DNA of 64,000 bases from Gluconacetobacter aggeris (GTDB lineage: Bacteria > Pseudomonadota > Alphaproteobacteria > Acetobacterales > Acetobacteraceae), in NCBI RefSeq assembly GCF_014174395.1, contig NZ_JABEQD010000010.1, positions 100,830-164,829 of the forward strand. Direction: 5' to 3'. Positions 1 through 11,568 of this stretch are shown here, piece after piece (position 1 is the stretch's first letter; every line of letters begins with the position of its first letter). The position numbers were made by a program, and so were the translations under genes. The notes under the pieces are model-generated. The model saw only the letters and a list, made by a program, of their open reading frames with translations. It was not told the DNA's origin and did not search any database.

Positions 1-18
1 CTCCCGGAGATCGCGTGA
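1..18 (+). CDS. 3' end of an upstream gene, possibly an ECF sigma factor (partial)
   Basis: An open frame enters from the left edge, encodes LPEIA and stops at TGA 16-18. That stop overlaps the GTG start of the FecR-like gene at 15-17. Anti-sigma genes of the FecR family are normally coupled to a fecI-type sigma gene, so this tail is probably that sigma factor. Only five residues are visible, so the identity is inferred from context alone. Confidence 0.35.
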   Translation, partial: LPEIA

Positions 19-950
19 CAGCCGCCGTGCGGAAGATCGGAACACAGCGCGCGAGACAGGCGGAAGAATGGATTATCCGCCAGGACGGCGAGCCGTTGCC
101 CGCAACCGATTCCGCGCGTTTGGACGCCTGGCTGAAGGAAGACAGCCGCAATTTTGGCGCATATGTACGGGCTGCCGCGCTTTACCGCGCGCTGGACTAT
201 GCCGCCGCGCCGCAGAGCATGCCGGTCAATGCGCGGTTTCCTGTCTCGCGGCGAATGGCGATCGCCGGGGCCGCCGCCGCGTGCGGGGCCCTCTTCGTCA
301 CGAAGCGCGTGCCGCCGGACCCGCTCTTTTTTGTGCGCCATGCCCATGAAGCGCCCCGGCGCTATGCGTGGCAGGGGAATGTTCTTATCCTCGACGCTCT
401 GTCGGACATGGATGTACCCCAGAGTTCCAGGGGGAGCGTCCAAGTGTTGAGCGGCCGTATCGGGGTGGAAGGAACGGGAAGCGGGTGCCACCTGTCCGCC
501 GGCGGTTTCAGCGTGCAGACACGTCATGCGGATTTCGACCTGTCGGTACATCGCGATGGGATTGAACTGGTCAATTATGGCGGAGACGTCCGGGTGTCCT
601 CCCATGGCTCCGTCATGCGCCTGGACGCACCAGCCGTTTACCGGTTGTCGCTGCCTGCCGAAGGCACGCCGGCCGTCGCCCGCCATGACAGCATGAAGGA
701 TGCCGAATCCCTGACCAGGCGGGCCTGGCGCGGCGGGCAGATCGTGCTACGAAACACGTCCCTTGTCGCTGCTGCGTCGCAGTTTATGAAATATTCGCCG
801 ATCGTCATTTCCATCGACAATCCCGTTCTTGCCGACCAGCTTGTGACTGGCCGCTTCAGCCTGCTTCAACCCTACGATTTCGCTCGCGCTGTGCAGAAAC
901 TGTTTCGGTGCGGCCTTCAGGCGACGAAGGACCGGATTGTCCTGACATGA
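15..950 (+). CDS. FecR-family anti-sigma / transmembrane regulator
   Basis: A 311-residue protein with FecR architecture. A cytoplasmic N-terminal segment contains an EEWIIRQDGEPLPATDSARL stretch (about residues 17-36), as in the DUF4880-type sigma-binding region. One hydrophobic segment follows at about 81-95, after an RR pair. The periplasmic FecR domain covers about 110-215, and a C-terminal STN/DUF4974-like segment about 245-311 would contact a TonB receptor. The family relays an outer-membrane receptor signal to an ECF sigma factor, often for iron or siderophore uptake. The GTG start is preceded by GGAG at positions 6-9 and overlaps the preceding stop. No receptor gene follows directly, so the partner is not identifiable here. 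The TonB receptor fragment at the far right end is 63 kb away and on the other strand. Confidence 0.85.
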   Translation: MTAAVRKIGTQRARQAEEWIIRQDGEPLPATDSARLDAWLKEDSRNFGAYVRAAALYRALDYAAAPQSMPVNARFPVSRRMAIAGAAAACGALFVTKRVPPDPLFFVRHAHEAPRRYAWQGNVLILDALSDMDVPQSSRGSVQVLSGRIGVEGTGSGCHLSAGGFSVQTRHADFDLSVHRDGIELVNYGGDVRVSSHGSVMRLDAPAVYRLSLPAEGTPAVARHDSMKDAESLTRRAWRGGQIVLRNTSLVAAASQFMKYSPIVISIDNPVLADQLVTGRFSLLQPYDFARAVQKLFRCGLQATKDRIVLT

Positions 951-1295
951 CCGAAGGCTGCGTGTGGCAAATCGCCACATATAGGCTGTTGCGGATGCGC
1001 GTCTATCTGTTGAACGGCGATACGCCCCGTCGATTCAACGACTACACGCAGACAATTGCGCCGTCATCCACTATACGGAGTGCCTGACCCCGGCCGGGAT
1101 CGGGCGACGCCATGCTCGACAACGCCGGTCACAAGGCGCCCAGCCCGGCCATGATCCGACGGTTTTCGCAGGCCATACGCGAGCGCCCCCTGCTCGAAGG
1201 GGGGCGGCTATCGGCGGGATCACCTGCGCGCTGGCGCAACGTGTCGAAATTGCCGACAGTCGGCGCCCATTGGCATGCCCAGAGACGAACTGAAA
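951..1295. other. Intergenic stretch without a recognisable gene
   Basis: No credible coding region is seen between the FecR-like gene and the tRNA. A short perfect hairpin (GTGGC, AAATC loop, GCCAC) lies just downstream of the FecR-like stop, at about 963-977, without a T-run. The open frames that cross this stretch run into the tRNA antisense strand and are not credible. Confidence 0.5.
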
Positions 1296-1385
<90 letters not shown>

Positions 1386-1665
1386 GTCTTCGCTAGCGGC
1401 GATGGATCGGGCTTATAGGGTGGTGCCGCAGGGCGTGCAAGAGACCTTGATGCGTTTTTCCGACATAATATTCCCCCCTCTCCCGCCCAGCCGATCAATC
1501 GGCGGTTGACGGCGCGCGGCAGCCGGCAGTAAAAGCCGCACCTCGCCCCCGCGCTGACGAGGGGTAGCCGTGTCCGCACGGCCAATAAAAAAAAGCGACT
1601 GGGTCGCGTCGCCTGTCCCGCCACGGGGCCGCACGCGCCAAGAGATCGGAAAGACAGGTTAGAAC

Positions 1666-1980
1666 ATGTTTGCAGTCATTCGTACCGGCGGAAAGCAGTA
1701 TCGCGTTTCCCCCAACACCGTCCTGAAGGTCGAGAAGCTGGAAGCCGAAGCCGGCTCCACCATCACCTTCACCGACGTCCTCGCCGTCGGCGGCGAGAGC
1801 GGCACGACGATCGGCGCCCCGCTGGTCCCCGGCGCCACCGTGACCGCCACGGTCATCGCGCAGGACCGTCTGGACACGGTCATCATCTTCAAGAAGCGCC
1901 GCCGGCAGAACAGCCGCCGCAAGAACGGCCATCGCCAGCCCGTCACCGTGCTGCGCATCGCCGAGATCAACGCCGCCTGA
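1666..1980 (+). CDS. rplU: 50S ribosomal protein L21
   Basis: 104 residues, the usual length for bL21. It opens with [14 protein letters not shown], the diagnostic N-terminus. The basic stretch [16 protein letters not shown] near the C-terminus is the 23S rRNA-binding region. It is part of the large ribosomal subunit. rpmA follows 69 bp downstream in the standard rplU-rpmA order, and obgE comes next, as in many Proteobacteria. The 280 bp between the tRNA and this gene should hold its promoter. A run of eight A lies in that leader near 1590. Confidence 0.97.
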   Translation: MFAVIRTGGKQYRVSPNTVLKVEKLEAEAGSTITFTDVLAVGGESGTTIGAPLVPGATVTATVIAQDRLDTVIIFKKRRRQNSRRKNGHRQPVTVLRIAEINAA

Positions 1981-2049
1981 ACCCGCCAGGCGGCCTAACA
2001 GCGCCGCCGGCAGGCTTATCAGGTCAGTTCAGAGTCAGGAGTTCAGGCA

Positions 2050-4614
<2,565 letters not shown>

Positions 4615-4621
<7 letters not shown>

Positions 4622-4774
4622 GCGGAAATGCGCGCTGGTGGCGATCCGACGCGCGTTTCCTGCGCTCCGATGCTCACGGCCATCAAGGCCGCTCCGCTTC
4701 GGTGCTCGGAAACACACGCCGGCCGCGCCGCTTCGCGGCGCTCTCGCTCACCAGCCCACATTTCCGCCCAGGCT
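4615..4774 (+). repeat. Nested-hairpin repeat, copy 1 (after proB)
   Basis: Arms AGCCTGAGCGGAAATG (4615-4630) and its complement at 4759-4774 pair at 15 of 16 positions. Inside are CGGCC/GGCCG and GCGCCGC-TTC-GCGGCGC (4725-4741) hairpins. The left arm includes the proB stop codon. It shares its core with the copies at 5604, 5801, 8423, 30728, 30929 and 63501. Confidence 0.9.
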
Positions 4775-4802
4775 TTGACGGTCTGACGGGAGTGCCCGCC
4801 GT

Positions 4803-5519
4803 TCAGGTTCTAGGGGGCCAGCGCAAGGTGGGCTCCGACCGGGGCCTCTCATCCCATTCATCGTCGCGCTGCGGCCGGACCGCGCGCTCGTCAGGCACGC
4901 GATAGGCCGGCCGAAACGGCGCCTCTTCGGCTGCCGGCGGCGCGTCGGGAACGGTCGGCGGCGGCATATGAGGCGGCCGTGCCTCTTCCGGCGGCACGAA
5001 AAAAATCGGATCGCGCGGGGCGGCGGCCGGCCGGTCATGCCAGGGCATGGGCCGGCTGGCATCATGCGAAACCGGTGCGCCCGAACGCGGAACATAGGCC
5101 GGCGGCTCGACCGGCGGCGCGGCGCGTACACTGGCCGGCGCCGAAGGCGGCGGATCGAAACGGGTCGGACGCGCCGAAACCGGCCGCTCGGGCCGCGCCA
5201 CATAGGCATCGCTGGCCGAAACGGGCCCGGGCGACCGCACGGGCGGCGGCGCGGGGGCCACAGGTTCCACCACCGGCGCGGCAGCCGCCGCCGGGCGCGG
5301 GGCCGGCACCGAAACCGGTGCCCGCTCCTCGGGCCGAAGGGCCAGCACGCGCAATTCGGCCTGCAGATCCTCGATCTGCAACGCCAGGGCATCCAGCCGC
5401 CCCTTCACGCCGAACACCGCGAACGGCACCAGCATCCAGAGGAAGATGAACAGCATCCCCAGGATCAGCAGCACAAGCTGCAGCCACCAGGGCATCCAGT
5501 CGGAAAACGGAAACGGCAT
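4803..5519 (-). CDS. Membrane-anchored proline/alanine-rich protein, unknown function
   Basis: 238 residues from the ATG at 5519; an alternative start at 5558 would add 13 residues, and neither has a clear ribosome binding site. Residues about 10-40 form a long hydrophobic segment (WWLQLVLLILGMLFIFLWML). A short predicted coiled coil follows (LDALALQIEDLQAELRVLAL). The rest, about 170 residues, is a low-complexity tail rich in Pro, Ala and Arg, typical of disordered periplasmic or cytoplasmic tethers. I do not recognise the family. Its start faces a repeat-rich gap and it converges with proB. Codon usage looks like the neighbours. Confidence 0.6.
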   Translation of the reverse strand: MPFPFSDWMPWWLQLVLLILGMLFIFLWMLVPFAVFGVKGRLDALALQIEDLQAELRVLALRPEERAPVSVPAPRPAAAAAPVVEPVAPAPPPVRSPGPVSASDAYVARPERPVSARPTRFDPPPSAPASVRAAPPVEPPAYVPRSGAPVSHDASRPMPWHDRPAAAPRDPIFFVPPEEARPPHMPPPTVPDAPPAAEEAPFRPAYRVPDERAVRPQRDDEWDERPRSEPTLRWPPRT

Positions 5520-5603
5520 CTGCGCACGACCACGGAAAAAACGAACCCCGCCGCGCATGTGACCAGATCAGCCACCACCCGCGCAAGGATCGCGTGAACG
5601 CCT

Positions 5604-5768
5604 AGAGACTGCTTCAAAAGCCCCGCTGGCGGTGGCCTGACGGCGCTTTTCTGCGCTTCGGTGCTCACGGCCCACAAGGCCGCTCCGCTCCGATGCTCAA
5701 AAACCACCGCCAGACGCGCGGCTGACACCGCGCTTCCACTCACCATCGGGGCTTTTGCAGCAGCCTCT
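5604..5768 (+). repeat. Nested-hairpin repeat, copy 2
   Basis: Arms at 5604-5625 (AGAGACTGCTTCAAAAGCCCCG with flanks trimmed) and 5747-5768 pair at about 20 of 22 positions. The core contains the GCTTCGGTGCTCACGGCC / GGCCGCTCC segment shared with the other copies. Unlike copies 1, 3, 4 and 5 it does not follow a recognised gene on its own strand, although a TAG triplet (5603-5605) overlaps the arm start. Confidence 0.85.
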
Positions 5769-5800
5769 CAATACCCGAGACAAACATCCCTTGAAACGTA

Positions 5801-5952
5801 AAGTCTGCCTTGAAAGCTGGCCTGCTGAGCGAGAGCGGCGCGTCCGGCGTGTATTTTCGAGCATCGGAGCGGAGCGGCCTTGTGGGCCGTGAGCACCGAA
5901 GCACAGAAAATGCGCGTCGGGTCGCCAGCAGGGCGGCTTTCAAGGCAGACTT
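5801..5952 (-). repeat. Nested-hairpin repeat, copy 3 (after gapR)
   Basis: Inverted relative to copies 1, 2, 4 and 5. The arms AAGTCTGCCTTGAAAGC (5801-5817) and their exact complement (5936-5952) give a perfect 17-bp stem that differs in sequence from the other copies. On the minus strand the outer arm begins with the last two bases of the gapR TAA stop (5953-5951). Confidence 0.9.
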
Positions 5953-6226
5953 ACATGCCCAGGGCGCGGCGGTAGATGTCCAGCAGCGTCTCCTGCTCTT
6001 CCACCTCGGCCGGCTCCTGCTTGCGCAGGCGGATGATCTGGCGGATGACCTTCACGTCGAAGCCGGCCGATTTCGCTTCGGTGAAAATGTCCTTGATGTC
6101 GCCGGCCAGGGCCTTGCGCTCTTCTTCCAGGCGCTCGACACGCTCGATAATGCTGCGCAGCCGGTCCGCCGCAATCCCGCCGACCGCCGCCGCCTTGTCG
6201 TCATCACCGAAATTTTCCGCGTCCAT
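5951..6226 (-). CDS. gapR: GapR-like nucleoid-associated protein (DUF2312)
   Basis: 91 residues from the ATG at 6226, chosen because GGAGG lies 11 nt upstream; a longer frame from 6247 lacks a ribosome binding site. The protein is a helical dimerising segment (RLRSIIERVERLEEERKAL) followed by the conserved block AKSAGFDVKVIRQIIRLRKQ and a short C-terminal helix. This matches the DUF2312 family, whose Caulobacter member GapR clamps overtwisted DNA and supports replication and segregation. Function here is by homology. It is a single gene, and its 3' end merges into a nested-hairpin repeat. Confidence 0.88.
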   Translation of the reverse strand: MDAENFGDDDKAAAVGGIAADRLRSIIERVERLEEERKALAGDIKDIFTEAKSAGFDVKVIRQIIRLRKQEPAEVEEQETLLDIYRRALGM

Positions 6227-6486
6227 GGAACGGCCTGCCTCCAGCATGGGGATGGAATCTCGCCCCTCCGATCCGCCCCGGATCGAGGATCGGGCCGCAA
6301 CCGGTCAGGGAACGGGGGGCTTATCGTGACGGTGGCGGCCGGTCAATGGCAACTTGACAGGGTACGGGGCCTCGGCCCAAACCCGTGCAGGCAGGTCATC
6401 CCCCCCCATGACAACGGTGCCGGTCTCGACAAAGGCCATGTGCGCCCCCGCAATGCTCCGACCCGATGCAAGGAGGCCGTATTTCG

Positions 6487-7968
6487 ATGCCCCAGCTCCC
6501 TCCCGTTGATGTTTTCGACTATATCGTCTTCGGTGCCACCGGCGACCTGACGATGCGCAAGCTGCTGCCGGCGCTGTATTATCGCTACCGCGACGGGCAG
6601 ATCCCCGATCAGTCCCGCATCATCGGCACCGCGCGCTCCCCTCTGTCACGCGCCGACTATCAGGAGCGCGCCGAAAAGGCCCTGACCGAGTTCGTCAAGC
6701 CGGCGGACCTCGACGGGGCCACCGCGCGCCGCTTCCTCGACCTGCTGCATTATGTCAGCCTGAACGGCGCCGAAGCCGACAGCACCTGGCCCGCGCTGAA
6801 GGGCCTGCTGGAACAGGCGCCCAAGGACCGTATCCGCGTCTACTACCTGGCCACCGCCCCCGGCCTGTACGGCCAGATCTGCGAGAATCTCAGCGCCCAG
6901 GGGCTGGTGACCGGGCAGTCGCGCGTGGTGCTGGAAAAGCCGATCGGCACCGACCTGCAAAGCGCCGACGCGATCAACGACCATGTCGGCCGGTACTTCC
7001 CCGAAAACCACATCTTCCGCATCGACCATTACCTGGGCAAGGAAACGGTCCAGAACCTGATCGCCCTGCGCTTCGCCAACCCGGTGTTCGAGCGCCTGTG
7101 GTCCAGCGACGCGATCGACTATGTCCAGATCACGGCGGCCGAAACGGTGGGCGTCGAAAGCCGCGGACCGTATTACGACAAGTCCGGCGCGCTGCGCGAC
7201 ATGATCCAGAACCACCTGCTGCAGGTGCTGTGCCTGGTGGCGATGGACCCGCCCGGCTCGCTGGAGGCCGACAGCCTGCGCAACGAGAAGCTGAAGGTGC
7301 TGCGCGCCCTGCGCCCCATCGCGCCCGGCGACGTGGCGGCCTTCACGGTGCGCGGCCAGTACGCACGCGGCCGCACCGGTGACGGCCACACCCTGCCCAG
7401 CTATCTGGAAGATCTGGGCGAGGACGCCACCAGCAACACCGAAACCTACGTCGCCATCCGGGCCGAGATCCATTCCTGGCGCTGGGGCAACGTGCCGTTC
7501 TACCTGCGCTCGGGCAAGCGCCTGGCCGAGAAGTGCAGCGAGATCGTCATCCAGTTCAAGGCCGCCCCCTGGTCGATCTTCCCCGGCACCCCGCGCGCCA
7601 ACCGGCTGGTGATCCGCATCCAGCCAGACGAGGGCGTGACCCTGTCGGTCTCGACCAAGGACCCGACCCCCACCGACAGCCTGACCCTGCGCCAGGCCGA
7701 CATCAACATCGCCTTCGAGAAGGCATTCGGCACCCGCTACCCCGACGCCTATGAGCGCCTGCTGCTCGACGTGGTGCGCGGCGACCCGATCCTGTTCATC
7801 CGCCGCGACGAGGTCGAGGCCGCATGGCGCTGGGTCGACCCGATCCTGCGCGGCTGGGCCGAGAACAAGGCCCCCCTCCAGACCTATCCGGCCGGAAGCT
7901 GGGGCCCCGAAGCCGCCCGCGCGCTGCTGGCCGAGGACGGCCATGCGTGGCATGAGGACATGACATGA
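6487..7968 (+). CDS. zwf: Glucose-6-phosphate 1-dehydrogenase
   Basis: 493 residues, the family's normal size. The ATG at 6487 follows AAGGAGG with about 10 nt spacing. It oxidises glucose-6-phosphate to 6-phosphogluconolactone with reduction of NAD(P)+, at the entry to the pentose phosphate pathway, which carries most sugar flux in acetic acid bacteria. The Rossmann motif FGATGDLTMRKL spans about 15-26. EKP (150-152) and the active-site block RIDHYLGKE (178-186) are present, with the catalytic base His expected nearby. No pgl or gnd is adjacent. Its TGA overlaps the ATG of the next small gene. Confidence 0.97.
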   Translation: MPQLPPVDVFDYIVFGATGDLTMRKLLPALYYRYRDGQIPDQSRIIGTARSPLSRADYQERAEKALTEFVKPADLDGATARRFLDLLHYVSLNGAEADSTWPALKGLLEQAPKDRIRVYYLATAPGLYGQICENLSAQGLVTGQSRVVLEKPIGTDLQSADAINDHVGRYFPENHIFRIDHYLGKETVQNLIALRFANPVFERLWSSDAIDYVQITAAETVGVESRGPYYDKSGALRDMIQNHLLQVLCLVAMDPPGSLEADSLRNEKLKVLRALRPIAPGDVAAFTVRGQYARGRTGDGHTLPSYLEDLGEDATSNTETYVAIRAEIHSWRWGNVPFYLRSGKRLAEKCSEIVIQFKAAPWSIFPGTPRANRLVIRIQPDEGVTLSVSTKDPTPTDSLTLRQADINIAFEKAFGTRYPDAYERLLLDVVRGDPILFIRRDEVEAAWRWVDPILRGWAENKAPLQTYPAGSWGPEAARALLAEDGHAWHEDMT

Positions 7969-8423
7969 AGTCACCCGCCGGCATGGCTGCCACCCCGTCC
8001 GGAACGCCACGCCGCCCCCGGCGGACCATGCGCCAGCGCATCGTCCGCCGGGTGGTGATGGTGGTGCCGCTGGTGCTGCTGGCGACGGTCGCCGCCCGCA
8101 TGGGCTGGCTGGACCAGGCGGCGGACCAGATCACCTTCCGCCACGCCAACTGGTTCGACGACACCGCCCTGGTCGAGCATTTCCGTACCGTGGTGACGCA
8201 TAACGGCATGACCGACACCCCCGGCCGCTGCCTGCTGTTCATCGTCAACGGCAACGACCCGCCGGATGCCGCCCGCTTCGACGTGATGGAAAAACATTCC
8301 GGCTCCTGCCCCGGCGACAGCAAGACATTGCCCAAGCTGTTCACGCTCAAGGTCAACCGCATCGACCAGACGGTGCAGACCGATTGGGGATCGCCCAACA
8401 CCTTCCACCCCATGCCCCACTAA
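7965..8423 (+). CDS. Small membrane-anchored protein, unknown function
   Basis: 152 residues, starting in an ATGA overlap with zwf, so probably co-translated. A basic N-terminus (RRPRRTMRQRIVRR) precedes one hydrophobic segment (VVMVVPLVLLATVAA, about 30-45). A soluble domain of about 105 residues with two cysteines follows (GRCLLF and GSCPGD), which suggests a periplasmic domain with a possible disulfide. I do not recognise the family. Its TAA stop is the first element of repeat copy 4. Confidence 0.7.
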   Translation: MKSPAGMAATPSGTPRRPRRTMRQRIVRRVVMVVPLVLLATVAARMGWLDQAADQITFRHANWFDDTALVEHFRTVVTHNGMTDTPGRCLLFIVNGNDPPDAARFDVMEKHSGSCPGDSKTLPKLFTLKVNRIDQTVQTDWGSPNTFHPMPH

Positions 8424-8582
8424 GCCTGCCTGGAAATGCGCGCTGGTGGCGATCCGACGCGCGTTTCCTGTGCTTCGGTGCTCACGGCCATCAAGGCCGC
8501 TCTGCTCCGATGCTCGGAAACACACGACGGGCGTGCCGCTTTGCGGCACTCTCGCTCACCAGCCCACATTTCCAGGCAGGCT
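8423..8582 (+). repeat. Nested-hairpin repeat, copy 4
   Basis: Arms AGCCTGCCTGGAAATG (8423-8438) and the exact complement (8567-8582) give a perfect 16-bp stem. The inner hairpin is GTGCCGC-TTT-GCGGCAC (8533-8549), where copy 1 has GCGCCGC/GCGGCGC: a compensated base-pair change. The arm starts with the last base of the preceding TAA stop. Confidence 0.92.
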
Positions 8583-8614
8583 CTGACCTATCGACCGAAA
8601 TTCGGTAAATCCAC

Positions 8615-9277
8615 ATGACAACGACCGGCCCAACCGAAACCGACAGCTCCGCGACCGATACCCCGGCCACCGGCAACCGGCGCGATTTCCTGACCCTGCT
8701 GACGCTGGCGGCCGGCGGAGCCGGGGTGGCGGCCTTCTCCTGGCCGTTCCTGGACAGCCTGCGCCCCGGCGATGCGGGCTCGGTCCGGCCGCCGATCGAT
8801 GTCGACGTATCGAAACTGCCCCCGGGCCAGCAGATCACCGTGGTCTGGCACGGCAGCCCGGTCTTCATCACCCACCGCACTCCCCAGGCGCTGGAGCGGC
8901 TGCAACAGGCATCACTGGCCGCCCGGCTGCGCGACCCGTCCTCGGGCGCGTTGCAGCAGCCACCCTACGCCGCCAACTGGCATCGCTCGATCGTCCCCGC
9001 CTATGGGGTGGTGGTCGGGATCTGCACCCATCTGGGCTGCGTACCCACCTATTCTCCCGCCCCCGACCCCACCACGCCGGTCGCCAACTGGCCGGGCGGC
9101 TATGCCTGCCCCTGCCACGGCTCCAAGTTCGATCTCGCCGGCCGGGTCTTCATCGGCGCACCCGCACCCTACAACCTGCCGGTTCCGCCCTACGCCATGC
9201 CCACCCCGACCACGATCCGCATCGGCGAGAACCCGCCGGGCGTGGATTTCGACTTCTCGTCTATCCAGCAGATCTGA
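8615..9277 (+). CDS. petA: Ubiquinol-cytochrome c reductase Rieske iron-sulfur subunit
   Basis: 220 residues. A twin-arginine motif NRRDFL (21-26) precedes one membrane anchor (about 27-46), as in Tat-exported bc1 Rieske proteins. The cluster-binding loops are CTHLGC (137-142) and CPCHGS (165-170). These provide two Cys and two His ligands plus the disulfide cysteines, which marks the high-potential bc1 type and not the oxygenase type. Normally petB (cytochrome b) and petC (cytochrome c1) follow in one operon. Here the next gene is an esterase on the opposite strand whose 3' end overlaps this one by 17 bp. Either the partners are elsewhere or this is a relic. Confidence 0.92.
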   Translation: MTTTGPTETDSSATDTPATGNRRDFLTLLTLAAGGAGVAAFSWPFLDSLRPGDAGSVRPPIDVDVSKLPPGQQITVVWHGSPVFITHRTPQALERLQQASLAARLRDPSSGALQQPPYAANWHRSIVPAYGVVVGICTHLGCVPTYSPAPDPTTPVANWPGGYACPCHGSKFDLAGRVFIGAPAPYNLPVPPYAMPTPTTIRIGENPPGVDFDFSSIQQI

Positions 9278-10247
9278 CCGCCCGACCGGCCGCCCCGGCA
9301 AAGGCCGCGCGCAGCCGCCGCCCGCCAAAGCGGATCGCCGCCTTCCCCCACGGCATGAACGAATACATGTTCAGATAGCCATGGATGGTCCCGGGAAAGC
9401 AGCGGATTTCCGCCTGCCCCCCAGCCTCCCGCAACGCCTCGGCATAGCCCGTGGCCTCGTCATACAGCGGGTCGAACTGGGCGGGCACGATGACCGCCGG
9501 CGGCAGCCCGGCCAGCGAATCGGCAAAGATCGGCGCCAGCAGCGGATGAGTCAGGTCCTCGGGCGTACGGGCATATTGCTGGCCGTACCACTCCATCAGC
9601 CGGGCCGTCAGCATATAGCCCTCGGCATAGCGATGCCGCGACGGCACATCCCGCGCGCCATACAATGACGGATAATAGAGCAGTTGCATCGCCAGGTCCG
9701 GCCCGCCCCGGTCCCGCGCCAGCAGCGACAGCACCGCCGCCAGATTGCCGCCCGCGCTGTCCCCCGCCACGGCAAGCGGCCCACCCCAGCGCCAGGCCTC
9801 GCCCGCCAGCCAGTCCAGCGCCGCCAGGCAATCCTCGACCGCGGCGGGAAAGCGATGTTCCGGCGCCAGACGATAATCGTAGGACAGAACCGCCGCTCCC
9901 GATTCCCGCGCCAGCCGGCAGCAGATCCCGTGATGCGAATTCAGCCCGCAATGCACGAACCCGCCTCCATGCAGGAACAGCACCGCACCCCGCACCCGGC
10001 CATGGGGCACATACAGCCGCGCCGGCCGCAATTCCTCCGCCCCCGGCACCCGCAGCGCCAGAACCCGCCGCAAGGGCAGGCCGGACAGCGCCTGCGGGAA
10101 ACAGGGCTGGTCCAGCGCCCGGCGCAGCGTATCGAGCGTGCGCGGCCGCCCCGCCTGCCGCCCGCCGCGCCCGCGACCGGCCAGATGCCGCATCAGCAGG
10201 CGGGCCATCACCCCGGGCTGCTCCCGTCGCGCCACCGACTGATCCAT
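9261..10247 (-). CDS. Alpha/beta hydrolase, HSL-type esterase/lipase
   Basis: 328 residues. The hormone-sensitive-lipase signature HGGGF (93-97) forms the oxyanion hole. GDSAGG (162-167) carries the nucleophile Ser164. [10 protein letters not shown] supplies the acid and GTIHGY the histidine. These enzymes hydrolyse short-chain acyl esters in the cytoplasm; the natural substrate is unknown. No signal peptide is visible. The first ~30 residues are Arg-rich, so a start further in is possible. The 3' end overlaps the petA 3' end by 17 bp. Confidence 0.88.
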   Translation of the reverse strand: MDQSVARREQPGVMARLLMRHLAGRGRGGRQAGRPRTLDTLRRALDQPCFPQALSGLPLRRVLALRVPGAEELRPARLYVPHGRVRGAVLFLHGGGFVHCGLNSHHGICCRLARESGAAVLSYDYRLAPEHRFPAAVEDCLAALDWLAGEAWRWGGPLAVAGDSAGGNLAAVLSLLARDRGGPDLAMQLLYYPSLYGARDVPSRHRYAEGYMLTARLMEWYGQQYARTPEDLTHPLLAPIFADSLAGLPPAVIVPAQFDPLYDEATGYAEALREAGGQAEIRCFPGTIHGYLNMYSFMPWGKAAIRFGGRRLRAAFAGAAGRAVRSAG

Positions 10248-10334
10248 GCGCCATCTCTCCCGCTCGCTCTCTCTATATTTTTGATGCGGCGCATTCCCCC
10301 TTGACGCAACCCGGGGTGACAGTCAGTTTCCGCC

Positions 10335-10748
<414 letters not shown>

Positions 10749-10988
10749 CGTTTCCCTCTTGTATCCATCGCCGCGCCCGCCGGGCCACCCATCGGCCCGG
10801 CAGTCATGCGAACAATATCTGTTCTCGTTTTGATCTCATCAAACTAGAACATAACATAAACATCCATCATTCAGCCTCATTGCTCTCCCAAGCTGGGACG
10901 AGGACTGCACGTCCGCAATGTCACGACTGCACGAATTCTCAAAAAACAGCGGTTTTCCGCCAGAATTTCCGCGCGTTTAATTTGACGT
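10749..10988. other. rnpB-mraZ intergenic region with three dyads
   Basis: This part of the 343-bp gap between rnpB and mraZ has no credible gene. It contains GCCGGGCC-7 nt-GGCCCGGC (10779-10801), a strong hairpin without a T-run. It also has GAACA-ATATC-TGTTC (10810-10824) and TTTGAT-CTC-ATCAAA just after it (about 10830-10844). The following 40 bp are AT-rich for this genome and probably hold promoter elements of the dcw operon, next to the MraZ boxes. Confidence 0.5.
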
Positions 10989-11022
10989 CCCATAAAATCC
11001 CATGATATCCCATGCAGACCCA
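10989..11022 (-). promoter_or_regulatory. Four phased MraZ-box repeats upstream of mraZ
   Basis: CCCA occurs at 10989, 10999, 11009 and 11019, exactly 10 bp apart; on the minus strand this reads TGGG-N6 four times. MraZ is known to bind TGGGN direct repeats with 5-nt spacers in front of its own operon, and this spacing matches. The site ends 70 bp upstream of the mraZ start and should mediate autorepression of the dcw operon. Confidence 0.8.
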
Positions 11023-11091
11023 GCATGGCACCATCCGGCGCCCGGCAACGCCTGCGTCCAGAACCATTCCACCAAGGGAGCATCGCATAGC

Positions 11092-11568
11092 GTGAGTGTG
11101 TTCCTTGGCACCCACCAGAACCGTCTCGACGCCAAGGGCCGCGTCTCGATCCCGGCCGCCTTCCGCACCGCCCTGCGCACGCACGCCACCCCCGGCGAAT
11201 CGCTGGTGATCCTGCGCCCCTCGCACCTGCATCCCTGCATCGAAGCCTGGCCGCCCGCCGCATTCGCGGCCCTGAGCCAGCCGCTGGATCGCATGGACAT
11301 CTTCTCCGACGACCATGACGACCTGGCCGCCGCCCTCTATGCCGACGCCTATCCCATCGACGCGGACCGCGAGGGCCGGATCATCCTGCCCGACCCGCTG
11401 AAGGAGCATGCCGGCCTGACGGAAACGGTGGCCTTCATGGGCGTGGGCAAGATCTTCCAGATCTGGGAACCCGCCGCCGCCGAACGCCGCCGCGCGGAAG
11501 CCCGGACCCGTTCGCGCGCCCTGTCCGGCGCCCGCCCCGCCGCTCCGCGCCCGGAAGCCGACGCATGA
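11092..11568 (+). CDS. mraZ: Transcriptional regulator MraZ
   Basis: 158 residues from GTG 11092, preceded by AAGGGAG with 11 nt spacing. This start gives the canonical [21 protein letters not shown] opening; a longer frame from 11002 runs through the MraZ boxes. Two SpoVT-AbrB-like DNA-binding repeats are present, each with the DAKGR or DREGR motif ([20 protein letters not shown]). Family members form ring-shaped oligomers that repress the division/cell-wall operon. The matching operator lies just upstream. The TGA stop overlaps the rsmH ATG. Confidence 0.93.
   Translation: MSVFLGTHQNRLDAKGRVSIPAAFRTALRTHATPGESLVILRPSHLHPCIEAWPPAAFAALSQPLDRMDIFSDDHDDLAAALYADAYPIDADREGRIILPDPLKEHAGLTETVAFMGVGKIFQIWEPAAAERRRAEARTRSRALSGARPAAPRPEADA

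Noticed and set aside
4622..4770. Conserved peptide-like frames in the nested-hairpin repeats (for example FRAPKRSGLDGREHRS)
   Set aside because: The frames arise from the repeat itself, shift between copies and include the inner hairpins; conservation is at nucleotide and structure level.
10779..10801. Strong hairpin after rnpB as a terminator
   Set aside because: Perfect 8-bp stem but no T-run; kept only as a structural note.
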